From: Dipteris shenzhenensis
Lineage: Eukaryota; Polypodiophyta; Polypodiopsida; Gleicheniales
Assembly: GCA_047967505.1 (NCBI GenBank)
Contig: CM106541.1
Length of the DNA stretch: 64,000 nt
Strand: one strand, 5' to 3'
Program-made: the position numbers and the translations under genes
Shown here: positions 1 through 11,590 of the stretch, piece by piece
Position numbering within the stretch: the first letter of the stretch is position 1
How the letters are laid out: each line of letters begins with the position of its first letter
The notes under the pieces: generated by a model
Database searches by the model: none
The model's input: only the letters and a program-made list of their open reading frames with translations
Told to the model about the DNA's origin: nothing

Positions 1-122
1 GGCACAAATGGAATTGTATTTCTGACGAGTTGATGATGATAAGTTGGCCACGTTGATTTGCTGTACTTTGAGTCTGTATCGCATGCAGCTTTCTAAAACG
101 TCTACGCATGATAAAAGGATGC

Positions 123-1284
123 CTAAAGTTGCTGGTAATCTCCTGGACAGCAAGCAGCTCGATTCAGGAGTCGCCCTACAACCAAATCTTGCATCGTCTT
201 TTTTACGCCGTCGTCTGGCGTACATGCCGCTGGAGCCTGCAAAACAATGCAACAGAAGAATCTGATGGAACCGAGATAACGTAGCCGATTAGAATTTCCA
301 CGAGTCGAACAGACAATCGGTACGGGAATCACGACTGCACCAGCTTACCTTCGCGCGGATACCATAGAAATCGGTGTTTGTATTGCTCGATGAGAAGGTC
401 ACTTGGGCAATGTCGAATCTGTGCTCCTCTAACAGGAGCAAGATTTCCGACAAGGCACCCTTCAGCTTGGGAGATTGAATAGTGAGGATTAGATCTTGAT
501 TGGAAAAACGCACCTCAACGAACAGTTTGGAGGAATAGAGCCGTCTGAAGCTCTCATCAAGATGAATGTTTGGATTCATGATGTTGCGTGCATTGATTCC
601 CGACTTTATTTCGACGCTGATCTGCTGCCTAAGATGTTCCAGCCTCTTGCGCAGAGTTTCGATGTACGCAATGGCATCAGTTATGATCGTGTACCTGTTT
701 GCCTGAATAACATAGGAATTCACATGAGATCGCGTGTCCATACTTTTTGTCTAACACTATTTTTTGATAGGCTACTAGATCACATTTGCATGTTTAATTT
801 GTGCTTACGCTCTCAAAGAGAAGCTTACTCTTAGCGTTGGCCCTGGAAGAAGCGATTGCATTGTCGCATAGAGCTCCGCGGTCCTTTTACGCCTTTGTCT
901 TTCCTGGTTATTGTGCACATTGCGTTTCTGCGACAAGGTTTCGGTGACATCTGATTTCTTCCCAATCGATACAATGCTCGCAGGAGTACATAATGCGTCG
1001 CCTTGTCTGCCACTTTCGTCATCGTCTAATTTTGTCCATGGCTCGATGTTACTCGTAGTCCACTTCCCCAGAGCCCGTATCGTCTGAGTTCCAGACAGAG
1101 GAGAGGGCTTGACGTCATGGGAGTCAACAGCGTTTTGCGTTCCGACAGTAAAACTAGAACCTGTAGCGAGTTCAACTAAGTATTCGTCCGAGAGCCCCAG
1201 GAAAAGCTGATTGCTTTCGTCTTGAGAGAAATTGCAACGACCCAGAATGGGTATCACTGCACGAGTCTCTTTGCCGTATTGCAT
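123..1284 (-). CDS. bHLH transcription factor, three exons
   Basis: Predicted DNA-binding, dimerising regulator of the plant bHLH family. Exon 1 is 1284-829, exon 2 is 702-349 and exon 3 is 236-123 (TAG at 125-123), giving about 307 residues. Both introns (828-703 and 348-237) start GTAAGC, end CAG and are phase 0. Exon 1 ends with the basic region and helix 1, HNNQERQRRKR then TAELYATMQSLLP (residues about 124-147). H124, E128 and R132 have the H5-E9-R13 spacing of E-box/G-box binders. Helix 2 (YTIITDAIAYIETLRKRLEHL, about 157-177) opens exon 2, so the intron falls in the loop. The rest of exon 2 looks ACT-like, with alternating hydrophobic residues. The start is the first in-frame ATG. The motif resembles the plant subgroup around Arabidopsis bHLH118/120/125 (from memory). 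The splice model comes from sequence alone; exon 3 is the least certain part. Confidence 0.85.
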
Positions 1285-1337
1285 TGGAATGTTTGTCCTC
1301 TTTGAACGCAGCTATCAATGAAGCCATGCAGTCGTGA

Positions 1338-1457
1338 GGCAAGAATTCAAGCTCATTGGACACTGATCTATTTACGTAGCAACAGCAAAGACGGTGACGC
1401 AAGAATTCAAACAAATCAGACACTGATCTACTTACTAAGCAGCGGAGACGGTGAAAA
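1338..1457. repeat. 60-bp imperfect tandem duplication upstream of the bHLH start
   Basis: Two adjacent units of exactly 60 bp share GCAAGAATTCAA, then CACTGATCTA, then a GACGGTGA-type end, with scattered substitutions. They lie 54-173 bp upstream of the bHLH ATG, so they are probably in its 5' leader or core promoter. Confidence 0.8.
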
Positions 1458-1600
1458 CCTGACGAATTGCGGAACACGGAGATTGTGCTGGCGATGTACA
1501 TGCGGACATTGAACGGTGCCGCCTTAGAACTAATACAATTCCGAAGAGCGTTTCATATAAAATTCTTATCATTTGCCTGAAGTGCACCGGGTAGACAGAT

Positions 1601-2215
1601 TCATTGTGCAGCAATTTGTGCTTTCCTGTTCCAAAATTCTAGTTTCCACATCCCATTGAATCTCTCGAGGATGTAACAAACCACCATGGCCTTGGTTGTC
1701 GGGACTGGCCCAAATTTACATGTGCTGACTAGAGAATCGCTCTTGATCGTTGAGGACGATGAATCATGAGCCCGATGTTTCAAGACATTCCTAGATAACG
1801 ACGTTTTGCCAATTGTTGCTTTGCGTACTACTTCGAACATGCAATCCACCGATCGAGCCCGGAATGAACCCACCGATCAGGAAAGAGCCAACTTCAATGC
1901 CAGTCGCATTAACTGACACACAACGGCAGAGGTTCAGAAATGCTTTCGGCCCGCAGATCTTAAATCCCGAAATCGCAACACGTTCTTGCTGCAACGGGGC
2001 AACATCTCGATATATTCCAACACTGTTCCTGCACAGGCAACAATAGTATCGTCTAAAAGAGAATCAACACCCGAGTCTGTGCAGCGATTCATGAAAAAGG
2101 AGGGAGAGAGTTCAGTTTTGTGGGTCGCTAGCCTCTCTCGTGACATCAAAAAGCATGAGCATAAGGCTGTGTAAGTGTTTACAGGCCCCCATCCTTGCAT
2201 GGCACATTGAACCAC
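1601..2215 (-). other. Unresolved exon-like stretch upstream of the bHLH gene
   Basis: This stretch has gene-like base composition rather than the AT-rich composition that follows it. Minus-strand open frames lie at 2215-1934 (containing NRCTDSGVDSLLDDTIVACA) and 1873-1601. I recognise no domain. It could be an upstream exon of the bHLH gene, a separate small gene, or non-coding leader. Confidence 0.25.
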
Positions 2216-2856
2216 AAGGAGGAAAGTTTTTTAACTATTTGGCATGACCAAACCTTCTAGTCCTACCCTCTCTTGGTTGCTCAATGATCTGCACCCTTCA
2301 AATTTGCCAATCGATTACCTACGTTTTCAAGGTCTCACAAATTACAAAACCATTGTTGGGTAGGTGTTGGGAGGTGTGTACCCACAGGTAGGCACTACTT
2401 AATATTTTAAAACTCACGATGGGCAAGTAGTGTGTTATGGGGTGCACCCATTCAGACTACCTAGGGGCACCCACATGTTACGATGTACTTGGGCACCCTT
2501 TGCTTTATGTATTTATAGCCTAAGCTATGGTGGGAAATAGGCCGAGGTCGGCCTTTTCGATTCCATGCATTTTTGGGTGGAAAAGTGCTCGGAATGTGTC
2601 TTGTGGCCTTAAATGTATGTGGGTAGCTAGCCTCTTTCATGACATCAAAAATGCACGAGGATAATGTATAAGAGAATGGGTCGAGGGAGAACTTTTCAAG
2701 AAAGAAAATGCTCAGAATGTGGCTTGTGGCTTCCAATCGTGAGCCACATTCCGGATGCTTTTCAACCTTGAAAGGCTGACTATGTCCCGTTCTCTCATGG
2801 GTCAAAATTTTAATTGTTGGTGGTGATTTAGGTACTTTAGTAGTCCGAGTGCTAGT

Positions 2857-3056
2857 TAATTTAATTATGGGATGGCTAGTTTAGTTAGGTTGAAACTATG
2901 GGTTTATTTAATCATGAGTTAGTTTGCATATGTTGAAATCGAGTAAATTTAATTGTGGGCTAGTTAGGTCTTCGAAATTTGATATTATTCGATGGGTTGA
3001 AATTAGGCTAATTTAATTGTGGGCTGGTTAGGTTCAAGATTTCATATGTTGAAATG
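2857..3056. repeat. Degenerate tandem repeat, about 45-63 bp units
   Basis: Roughly four units follow the theme TTTAATTGTGGGCTxGTTAGG, then TTGAAAT. The best-preserved pair starts at about 2944 and 3007 (62-63 bp apart). Two shorter, more diverged units lie upstream. Confidence 0.55.
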
Positions 3057-4013
3057 GATTCCTCTATGAAATGTCCGAGATCCAATGGTGGCAATTAATC
3101 ATCCACCGATCTCAGCACTTTACATACTGCGAGGCCATCACACAATGTATTTTTCTTTGCATATTAGTGTGAAGTCCTTCTTTCCTCATCGACCAATGTG
3201 ATTCTCACACCCTCGCATACATGCCAACAACAAAGTCTAGTGTGCAATAGAAGGACTGAGTGCTTGTATAGTATCTTCTATAGTATATTCACAATGGAAT
3301 AGGTAGGTTCCATGAGGGTTTCATATATAAGGAAATGACTACACACTATAGGGAAGTGTCTGTTGCTATGGTATCTACCCATTTGTTTGTCAAAAAGTAC
3401 TTGCCAGTCCATTGTGTGAAATCTCATCTACATCCAGATGCCACACAAGGTGTAGACACAGGGAAAAGGTTATGGGTTTAGCTTTGCATTTGTCCACTTA
3501 TGTGTGAATGGAATACCCATCTCGATGAGAATACTCAGTTCATCCGTCTACATGTCAAATATGACTTAGTAAAGCATGTGTGACAATGCACCATAAGGTG
3601 GCGTTGTTTTAAAAAAAACAAAAGCTTAGCCAATCAATTTTCTATTGAATTGCAATCAAGCAAAAAATTTAAAATTTCAATCGACAATTAAGTAGCACGA
3701 GCCTGTAATACTAACCAAGTAGTTCCCTCATATTGGTTATACTCTAACTAGGCAATTTGAAAGTTTAACTAGCTCAATGCTAAACTAAAGCTTTCTTTCC
3801 CAAATCCTATAAGGCAGGCATCCAAAGACCAAAGCAAAATTACTATAGATGATTACTTTGCCTTCATGCCAAATTGTCCATTCTAAGCAACCTATCATTG
3901 GTGGCCTTCATGGAATAGGTAAAGTAAGTAGGGTGGCAATTCTAGTCTAGGCATGGCGAGCAGCATGGTTGTGATTAGTTGACCCATGACCATCCTAGGC
4001 AACACACCAACAT

Positions 4014-4123
4014 TAAATTATTAGATATAACTTAAATTAGAATTTTTCATCATTATTAGATATGACTTGAATTATTATTCTTATTTTCATCATTATTAGA
4101 TATGACTTGAATTAGAATTTTTA
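4014..4123. repeat. Three-copy AT-rich tandem repeat, about 40 bp
   Basis: Three copies of ATTATTAGATATGACTTGAA are separated by T-rich linkers, starting near 4018, 4053 and 4093. The first copy has two substitutions. No coding signal is seen. Confidence 0.7.
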
Positions 4124-4711
4124 TTACTTTAAATTTTCTTCTAAACCATAGGATATGTAATCCAATCTCGTTGTGCTTAAAAAATATTTTGCCTTTCTTC
4201 CTAAGCATAAGCATCATTTTATTCTTCATATCTTTCATTTGATATCTTGATTAAAAACTTTATGTTCATCAAATATTTAGAAGTATTTTCTTGAAGTGGA
4301 GTAAAATTTGCACATGAAATAATAAACTATTCTATTACTTTAATTATGCTAACAAAAATTCAATACCTAGTAAATCCTAAAAAGAAAGGGGGTCACATTG
4401 AAAAATATAAAACTTATACTTATTGTTTGTTGGCATGCCATTGTTTATACACTACAAGACACGGGTCACTTTCCGACACCAATATTGACGCTAGATACAA
4501 AGATTTTTTTTTTTCAAGTGAAAAGTGTTAAAATGTCCGTCAATGTATGCATCGCAAAGGAAGCATCGGGGTGATTTTAGAGTTCCAAAACTAGCTTGCT
4601 CTGTAAATAGGTGCAAAAGGATCCTTGGGTTTAGCTTTGGCTCTCCTCTGTGGGTAGTTTTTAACTGCATGACTTGACAGTCCACAAAGGAAGCAGGCAC
4701 CCGGCTCTCTC

Positions 4712-5045
4712 TCGATGATATCGTCAACCTGGCACACAAACGGTTGATGATATCATCTACCAAATGCATGCTAGGTCAATGATATCATTGACCTAGCCTG
4801 TGTCTCTCTAGGCTTTTTCAAAAAATCATCAGAAGGTATCCATGTTTGCAGTTGTTTTTAGGGTTTTGGGGCTTATTTCTAATGTTGAAAGTTCCAAAAT
4901 AGGTATCTAAAAAAAGTTTAACTTTTTTCCCAAATAATTTAGAGCTTTCAAAGATTTTGGCTCACTCAGTCAATGATATCATTGACCAAGCATATAGCTT
5001 GGTTGCATAAAGCAAGGTAGAGCTTGATAGATGATATCATTAATT
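4712..5045. repeat. Cluster of palindromes centred on ATGATATCAT
   Basis: Five sites share a GATATC centre. The largest, at 4770-4797, is a perfect 28-bp palindrome with half-site GCTAGGTCAATGAT. A second, at 4969-4986, is a perfect 18-bp palindrome with half-site GTCAATGAT. Shorter relatives lie near 4714, 4746 and 5032. See findings. Confidence 0.8.
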
Positions 5046-5317
5046 GAGCAATTGGGTTAGATATTTTGGTATATGCATTTCAATTGAGACAAGCAAGGCA
5101 ATTGCCAAAGGTGACACAATACATAACATTATCCTGAAAGATTCCAAAGACATTGATTGGATGCAGTGCACAAGTTAAAGCCAAGACATGTCATGCAAGA
5201 AAGAGGGTGGCATCTCAACTTGGCTAGGTTGACTTAGAGAATGTTCTAGTGGACAGTTTGGAGGAGGAAGGATCTTACAACTTTTACCCCACAAAGCTTT
5301 AGCTCTAGTGCATTTGA

Positions 5318-5600
5318 AGGTATAGGATCCGAGGATGAGTACTATTCTTTGTAGAATCAATGGCATGTATATTTGTGAAGCAATGTAATTTCTAGCATGT
5401 TAGACTTTTGAAATATGTCATGCCATGGCCCTTTTATTTGCATTGGATGCATAGATCCATATTGTAATGGATTTGAGACATTATTGCATTTTATGTGGAT
5501 TTTGTATTCTAAGTAAAGGTTTCCATGGCTGTTTTCTGAAATACCGTTGTAGAGAATTTTTCAAAAAAAGATGGTTTTTATGTCTTTTGTCAAAAGTTTT
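5318..5600 (+). repeat. Dispersed repeat R1, first-half copy
   Basis: The segment starts with GAGGATGAGTACTATTCTTT and continues through a CATGCCATGGC core and TTGGATGCATAG. It aligns, with substitutions, to the reverse complement of about 25780-26130. It has no open frame and its identity is unknown. Confidence 0.6.
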
Positions 5601-7841
5601 AGCCCATACTCCTCATTAAACTCTCATGCATATTAGCAAAATTTCTTTTGTACTGGGACCTGCACTTGTGATATCATCTTAGATTCCTTGCAAACTACAA
5701 TAACTGCCATGATCTCTACAAAGATAGAAAGACTAAAAGTTAATATGATTAATTATGATTCACTGCATGATGAATAGCCAATAATATATTTAGAACGACA
5801 TCTCCTATGTTCCTTCCATATACAAAACCATATTGTCTGGCATGCACCACCCTACTCAGAATATGCTTGATTCTATTGACCAGATCCTTGACCATAAGTT
5901 TGCACACACAATTGAGTAAAGGTCTCCAATGACATGGTAGCCATCCATTCTACTCCTTAGGAATGAGCTTTATCATACCCATATTAAGACTTTGGGGCAT
6001 CACACCTCTTTAAAAGCACCTATTAATTACTTCCATCATATCCTCCACAAGTTATGTTGATAGAACTTAATAGGCATATTGCCAGCTGGCCCAAGTGACT
6101 TACATCTAGCCATAGAGAACACAAATATTTGATCTCAACTGTTGATCTCAGCCAAAGAACATATTTGATCTCAGTCGAAGAAGGGCCTTTGCAATAGCAG
6201 AGCCTCATAAGGCATCACCACCTATCATGCAAATTGCTTGGGAATGCATCAAGCTTTACCTTGTTATTTGTGCTTTCAATTGGCCTAGTACCCGCAATGC
6301 TAGATAAATGCTACATGAAAATCTCAGCTATTTTTAACTCATACACTAGATTGTCCTCAACATACTTTTCTCTCTAATCGCTCTAAAGAAGAATGCCGAT
6401 GGTGTGTCACCTTCTTGAAGCCACTTTGAACCTTAGCTACACCTAGCCTAGCATGCTCTATAGCTCTTAATAAAAGCTCAATTGAGGAAAGCAATGAAGG
6501 AAAAATAGGATCCAATGGATTCTCAGCAATAATTAACAACAATTACAAACTCACGCAAACCATTGCCTTTCCCTGTCTCCTCATTCTTCCTACTCTCTCT
6601 CTCCCAAAATCTTTAGCAATCTTAGTAACCATTTCAATACAAACACTCCCTCTACTGAAAGGTCTCGAATGGCATACTTCCTCCTCCTTCCAAGCGCGAT
6701 GAACTTCTATATCGATGCTATCAATTCAAGAAATGATGTGTTGAACAAAATCGGGCCTCATTTAGTCTATGCCAACATTTGAAAGTCAAACAAATTAAAC
6801 AGTAGAAAGTGATAAGCATAAACTGCTTCCATCAAGACTTTACCCTCTAGTTCAAGCGTGTTTGAGTCCTCACTGTGGGGAAACTAAAGTCACGAGCTGG
6901 ACGATAGCGCAATAGCATAGATGGCAAATATGAAGCTCTTCAGCTTGCAAGAATGGTTGACAACACGATCAAGAGGGAGGAAAATTTATTGTCAGAGTCT
7001 AAGAACTACCCGAAACATCTCGTCAATCCTTCAGTTACTTGGTAGTGGTGCACGTAATCATGCAACGAACTCTATATATTTTATTGAAAAATATAACAAT
7101 GACTTTTGTTTTTTCTTCATCTAAGTACTATGTATTTTGCTATATTTTCATGCTATATAGTGGAAAAAGCATTCCACATTACCTTTCTTTCACTAAAAAG
7201 AAAGTGAAAATTTTCAACTTATAAATGTCTTTTAATGGTCCATCTATGTGCAATCTTACAATGTATTCCTTAATGCTTATGAGGTGCTTACATGGGTCCC
7301 CATTTTAGCAAAACCCATACCTTGTACGGTCGGGGTTAATTTAAAAAACCCTAGATTTACATGCTAAAGTTTTAGCTTTTCAATTGTTTGAATGAATTTA
7401 AAAATAAAAGATTGGAGGAATCTTGTTGCAGGCACTTTCTAGGTCCCATAATTTTGTGACCCTGCTATCCTTATTGGCCAAGTTTTGTAAATTATAACAA
7501 GAAGAAAGTTTATAATTTAAAAAATTTGCAATCTATTTTATATGTTGCATGCACATCAACTTGTTGGATTAATGCATCTTTTGTAACCAAACGCCTTACC
7601 TAAATTCAAACCCCAAACAACCCAATTCTCTCCTGTATAAAAAGACAAGAAGAAGAAATATTTTAATCGGTATAAGTTTAATCTAAAGTAGTTTCTTTCT
7701 TGCTTTTAAGAAACTGATTGTTTGTGAGAATTTCTAGTTTACAATATCAACCATCATTTCATGTACATTGATATAACATGAAGCTTGAAATAGAGGAAAC
7801 ACAAAGGATAGAGGAGTTTTGGTTGTCATTAAATGGACTTG
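5601..7841. other. AT-rich spacer, nothing recognised
   Basis: I see no supported gene, RNA or repeat here. Open frames are short and have no recognisable motif. Confidence 0.5.
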
Positions 7842-8540
7842 CTAGATCCAAAAGTCACTCTACAAGGCATGTAGATATGGGTGGTGCATCATAGTCACCT
7901 GACCATCTTCCCATGGTGTCAATGTGTGATGAACTGTAGCCAAGGAGCCCTAAAATCTGTCACACAAAGGGGCGAGCATGTGGGTCCTCTTGCAAGCAGA
8001 GAGTGCATAGGTTTACAACTATGTGGTCCTCGTCAATGTTGAAGTCATGACCAAGGAGGGGGTCTACCACTTGCTCAATGGTGGGCTGAGGGGTTTGGCT
8101 CCACCAATCAGCGAGGGTGAGAGAGTGTTGGAAAGCTTTACGACCATTGATCAACTCAAGGAGGATGACACCATAGCTATAAACGTCGGTAGCATGGGAG
8201 AGAATTCTAGTGGCAGAGTGGTGGGGATCAGTGTAAGCTAGTGAACCCTTAATTGGGGTAGAGGTGAGGTGAGATTGACTACAGCCAAGCTTGGATAAGC
8301 CCAAATCCACAAGCCGCCCAACATTCTCATGAGTGAGGAGGATGTTGGCCGACTTCACATCCCTATGGATAATGGGTGGTTTGGCTATCTCATCTAATTA
8401 TTGGAGCGCATGTGCAATGTCCTTTGCTATTCCCATCCTTTCCCTCCATCCCAATGGCTTTTCCTTACTACTTGCTCCTTTATGCAATTGATCATAAAGG
8501 CTCCCATTCTCAATAAATTCGAACACCAAAATTTGCTCAC
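7842..8540 (-). pseudogene. RLK/Pelle-type protein kinase fragment, C-terminal half
   Basis: The reading begins after an AG at 8542-8541 with EQILVFEFIENGSLYDQL (hinge region). It passes the catalytic loop HRDVKSANILL and VYSYGVILLELINGRKAF, and ends near the C-lobe arginine (DPHARPFV). The N-lobe with the ATP-binding lysine is absent, so this is about half a kinase domain. It is broken. A TAA at 8400-8398 replaces the residue that is usually Y in HALQYLH. A TGA at 7962-7960 falls after RPFV, and the same frame stays readable beyond it. The Mg-binding DFG is DLG (VDLGLSK) and the APE-like GYLDPE is AYTDPH, so even the intact stretch looks catalytically impaired. Confidence 0.85.
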
Positions 8541-8609
8541 CTGTACCAAATGAAACCATGTTAAAATGAGGAAAAATCAATGTGGTGGTGACATGTGACA
8601 TGTTACAAA

Positions 8610-8752
8610 AGGCACCATGAGATTGTGCAAAATGGCCATCTTTTTCAAAAATATGTAAAATTCACATGAAAAGAAGAGAATCTTTGAAAGATCCCCTTGG
8701 AGTTTTCATTTCAAGGTTACAGTTCTCAAATTAGATGTTACATTGTTCTTGT
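8610..8752 (+). repeat. Dispersed repeat R1, second-half copy
   Basis: AAAATGGCCATCTTTT, AAATTCACATGAAAA and AATTAGATGTTACA occur here in that order. They match the reverse complement of about 25665-25790. The copy lies between the kinase relic and the LINE ORF1-like relic. Confidence 0.6.
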
Positions 8753-9298
8753 CTTACCCAGTTTATTCTCACCCAACTCTCAATGAAAGCTAAAGGAGGT
8801 CTAGGTCCTGGAAGAAATCCTATCAGAGCATGAGTGCTAAGCCAATCTATGGATTCAGATAGAAGATATTCCTTTGATAAAGGCAGAGATTTGCTTACCT
8901 CTTGCAGATTTTTGGCTCTCACTAGCAATAGCCTCTTTCTCTTCAATAGGTGTGGAGCTGTTGTTTGGGGCCTGTGGGTCATTCTTTTCTTTCTCACTGC
9001 CGTGAAGGTGCTTTTCATTTCCTTCATTTTCTCCCCCACACACCCAGTCATCCCTGCTTCGGGGGTCTCTTTAATTTGTACTTGTGCTTGGAACACCTCT
9101 GGAAGGAAGCGTTCCTTCTTTACTACCTTCTCCATCTCTAGCCCTTCCCTTTCCTCTTTCAGCTCGCTCGGGTTCTTGAGTACTGCACTGAAGTTCCCTG
9201 GTTTCTTGTAGCTTTGCATTGGAACTGTGTCGTCTTTCCATGCCTTCGACTTCTGTCCATCCTGGATTGGCAAAGCAAGTAGTAGTATCCTTTTGCAC
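8753..9298 (-). pseudogene. LINE ORF1-like fragment (DUF4283-type)
   Basis: An open frame (9273-8731) has a charged, K/E-rich N-terminal part and ends with IDWLSTHALIGFLPGPRPPL then AFIESWVRINW. This recalls the start of the DUF4283 domain of plant LINE ORF1 proteins (pattern: ALVG-F-G-RPP then W---W). The domain breaks off at about 8753, where repeat R1 begins. A GGGTAAGAC sequence follows the last coding-like W, so R1 could instead be intronic. No zinc knuckle or ORF2 follows. The family call rests on the short C-terminal match only. Confidence 0.5.
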
Positions 9299-9599
9299 TA
9301 GAAGGGAGAAGAATCTACCTCCACTTTTTGTGCTACTATCACGTAAGATACCATGGCCTCCCCTCTCCTAGCTCGAGAGCTACCGAGGAGGGTCCATTTC
9401 TGTCATTCAACCAATGGCAAGATGACATGTGGAAAGATATGGCTAAGTTGGAGCAACATTAACGTTTAAAAGCTCTTTTGTGTCTATTGTTACCAGTTCA
9501 AATTGGGGTTAGTGTTGGGAGATATCTATCTAGTAGAGCTAATAGAGAAATAGCTTTGCTTATGGATCTAAAGGAATATGCATCAACTTATGTAGGTGC

Positions 9600-9840
9600 G
9601 CTATAATGATAATATCATAGGATTTTTCCATATTGCAAATTGTTGGTGTGGTTTATTAATTGGTGTGAGAGAGAAGTGTTTGTAAGAAAGGTTTTGGTTA
9701 AGAGAAGGGTAAGAAAGATATATCCAATACTACCATAGCCTTTTGCCATATTTTGGACTCCCATGTGTGGTGTGTCAATTGGTGTCAGGGAAAAGTGTTT
9801 GTAAATGAGGTTTTGGGTGTTGAGAGGAGGCTAAGAAAGA
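9600..9840. repeat. Two adjacent related blocks of about 115 bp, third copy at 10580-10700
   Basis: Each block has a TTTTTCCAT- or TTTTGCCAT-like start, AATTGGTGTxAGxGAxAAGTG, TTTGTAA, then GAGAxGxGGxTAAGAAAGA. Blocks lie at about 9622-9722 and 9735-9838. A more diverged relative lies at about 10612-10690. They are probably fragments of one repeat family. Confidence 0.5.
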
Positions 9841-10112
9841 GAGATATGATGAAAAATTATTATATATAAAAAGGAAGAAAAAAAACTACTACGTGGAACG
9901 TTCATCTAATGGCAAGATGACATGTGCCAAGAAGTGGCTAGATTGTATCGATATGCTCCCTGCTATTTGTTTTGGCCCATTGAGGCAAATTAACCTATGT
10001 TTGTCCATGGGTTAATTTATTTTATGCATAAGTTAATATTTTAAGCCTATTTCTAAGAGGGGTGCACATCATATTTGAAATTCAAGAGGGGCTAGATGGC
10101 TTTGAACTCAAA

Positions 10113-10187
10113 AGGTACAAGAAAAGATTCAAACCCACAATCTTGTATTGGGCCACACATGAGCTCTACCACTAAGCTATAGAGGAC
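10113..10187 (-). other. tRNA-like segment (A-box and B-box), possible SINE or tRNA relic
   Basis: On the minus strand TAGCTTAGTGGTAGAGC (10179-10163) matches an internal pol III A-box. GGGTTTGAATCT (10136-10125) matches a B-box at tRNA-like spacing. The acceptor and T stems do not pair well, so a working tRNA is unlikely. Confidence 0.4.
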
Positions 10188-11500
10188 TATAACATCTTTT
10201 ATGATAACCATAATATTGTAAATGGGCCCTCCTCCCCCTCCCCCTTTTGGCACGTCCCTTACTGTTTAATGCTCACTTCATAAGTTTCCCCCCCCCCCCC
10301 CTTCGTGAATATCATGTGGCTCCCCCTACCCTCCATTATTCTCTAATTGGAACTCCTCCCCTCCCCCCTTTATCCCTTAGTTCCAATCATGGACTTGGCC
10401 TCTTCCTTTTCAACCCTTTATTTTCTCCCCAATGAATTAATAGAAATTTCCCATTTTTCAATGTTAGGGGTACATACTAATGGTAGAATCAAAAAGAAAA
10501 ATCTATTAAATGTGCAATTCAAGTAGTTTGAAGCTCTTAGAGCAATAATCATGATGATTGGTTTGAAGGGATCCATGTGGGGCTATAGAGGTGTGATAGT
10601 ATGATAGTGCTATAAGATTTTTCCATCTTGTGGGTTGTCCATGGGAGCAAAGAGAGCTATTTGTAAGAAACATTTTGGGCCATGAGAGGAGGGTAGCTAG
10701 TGGAACAAAGAGAGACTCAATTTAGATGCACTTCATTAATTTAAAGGCACTTCCGTTGATTGATGGCAATTCAAGCATCTATTCCCCTTTGTTCTCAATT
10801 CGGCATAGGCATTTTACAAGAGTATGTGTTCTTACCCACATTACTCACTTGGGATAGCTTGGCTAGGCATCATTAGTAGTAGTACTATCATATTTAACAT
10901 TAAATTGTATTACGTGCCTTGTCTTTGAGCTTTTCACTAATGTAAGTCCCTATAATTTAGTACCTTTCTTGATCTAGAAACTTAACCCCAAATGCAGCTT
11001 GCATTTTGTCTATAAAATCAAACACAAAACAAAAACCCTTATTTAATTCACTAGATGTGCTTTTTCTATTAAAAAGGCTTGAAGAGATGGTGAACTCTAG
11101 TAGTGGATTTGAGCTCTCAAGGCGACATCAATTTGGATATTCAGTCCAGCACAATCAAAGCATTGAGCTCAAAGTCTGATATTGATGATTACTAGCCAAG
11201 AATAATGGAAACTATTAGAGTATTTTTGTGGTCAAAATGTGGAGAGGAGCTACAAACTATATTTGAGGTACCTTGGGACAAATAAGTTACAGTATGTCTC
11301 CCTCGCATGTGCATGGAAGAAACATGTTGACAATGAAGACTTTGAGATGAAGCATGGGCCTAATTAATAAGGGTTGGATTAGAAAGGGAGAAGGGGGGAG
11401 ACAGAGCAAGAGTGTGAGATGGAGAAAGATAGATGGGTCATATACAAGCTTTGAAAGTCTTATCCAAAAAGACATAGATCTAAAAGTAGTCACGTGGGTT

Positions 11501-11590
11501 ATTATAGTGTATACTATATACTTAAATTGTACATAGTCTTCATTTATTATAGTGTATATTATATATTTAACTTGTACATCGTCTTCATTT
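11501..11590. repeat. 45-bp tandem duplication
   Basis: ATTATAGTGTATAxTATATA followed by TTGTACATxGTCTTCATTT occurs twice with a 45-bp offset (11501 and 11546). Confidence 0.75.

Larger units (their letters stand above)
2216..4711. other. AT-rich spacer with short degenerate repeats
   Basis: No gene is recognised. A motif GCTAGCCTCTxTCxTGACATC occurs at about 2130 and again at about 2625. A segment around GCTCxGAATGTGxCTTGTGGC is repeated at about 2588 and 2712. The clearer tandem repeats are listed separately. Confidence 0.5.

Noticed and set aside
10247-10435. Proline-rich 62-residue open frame
   Set aside because: It is driven by poly-C and CCCCT runs.
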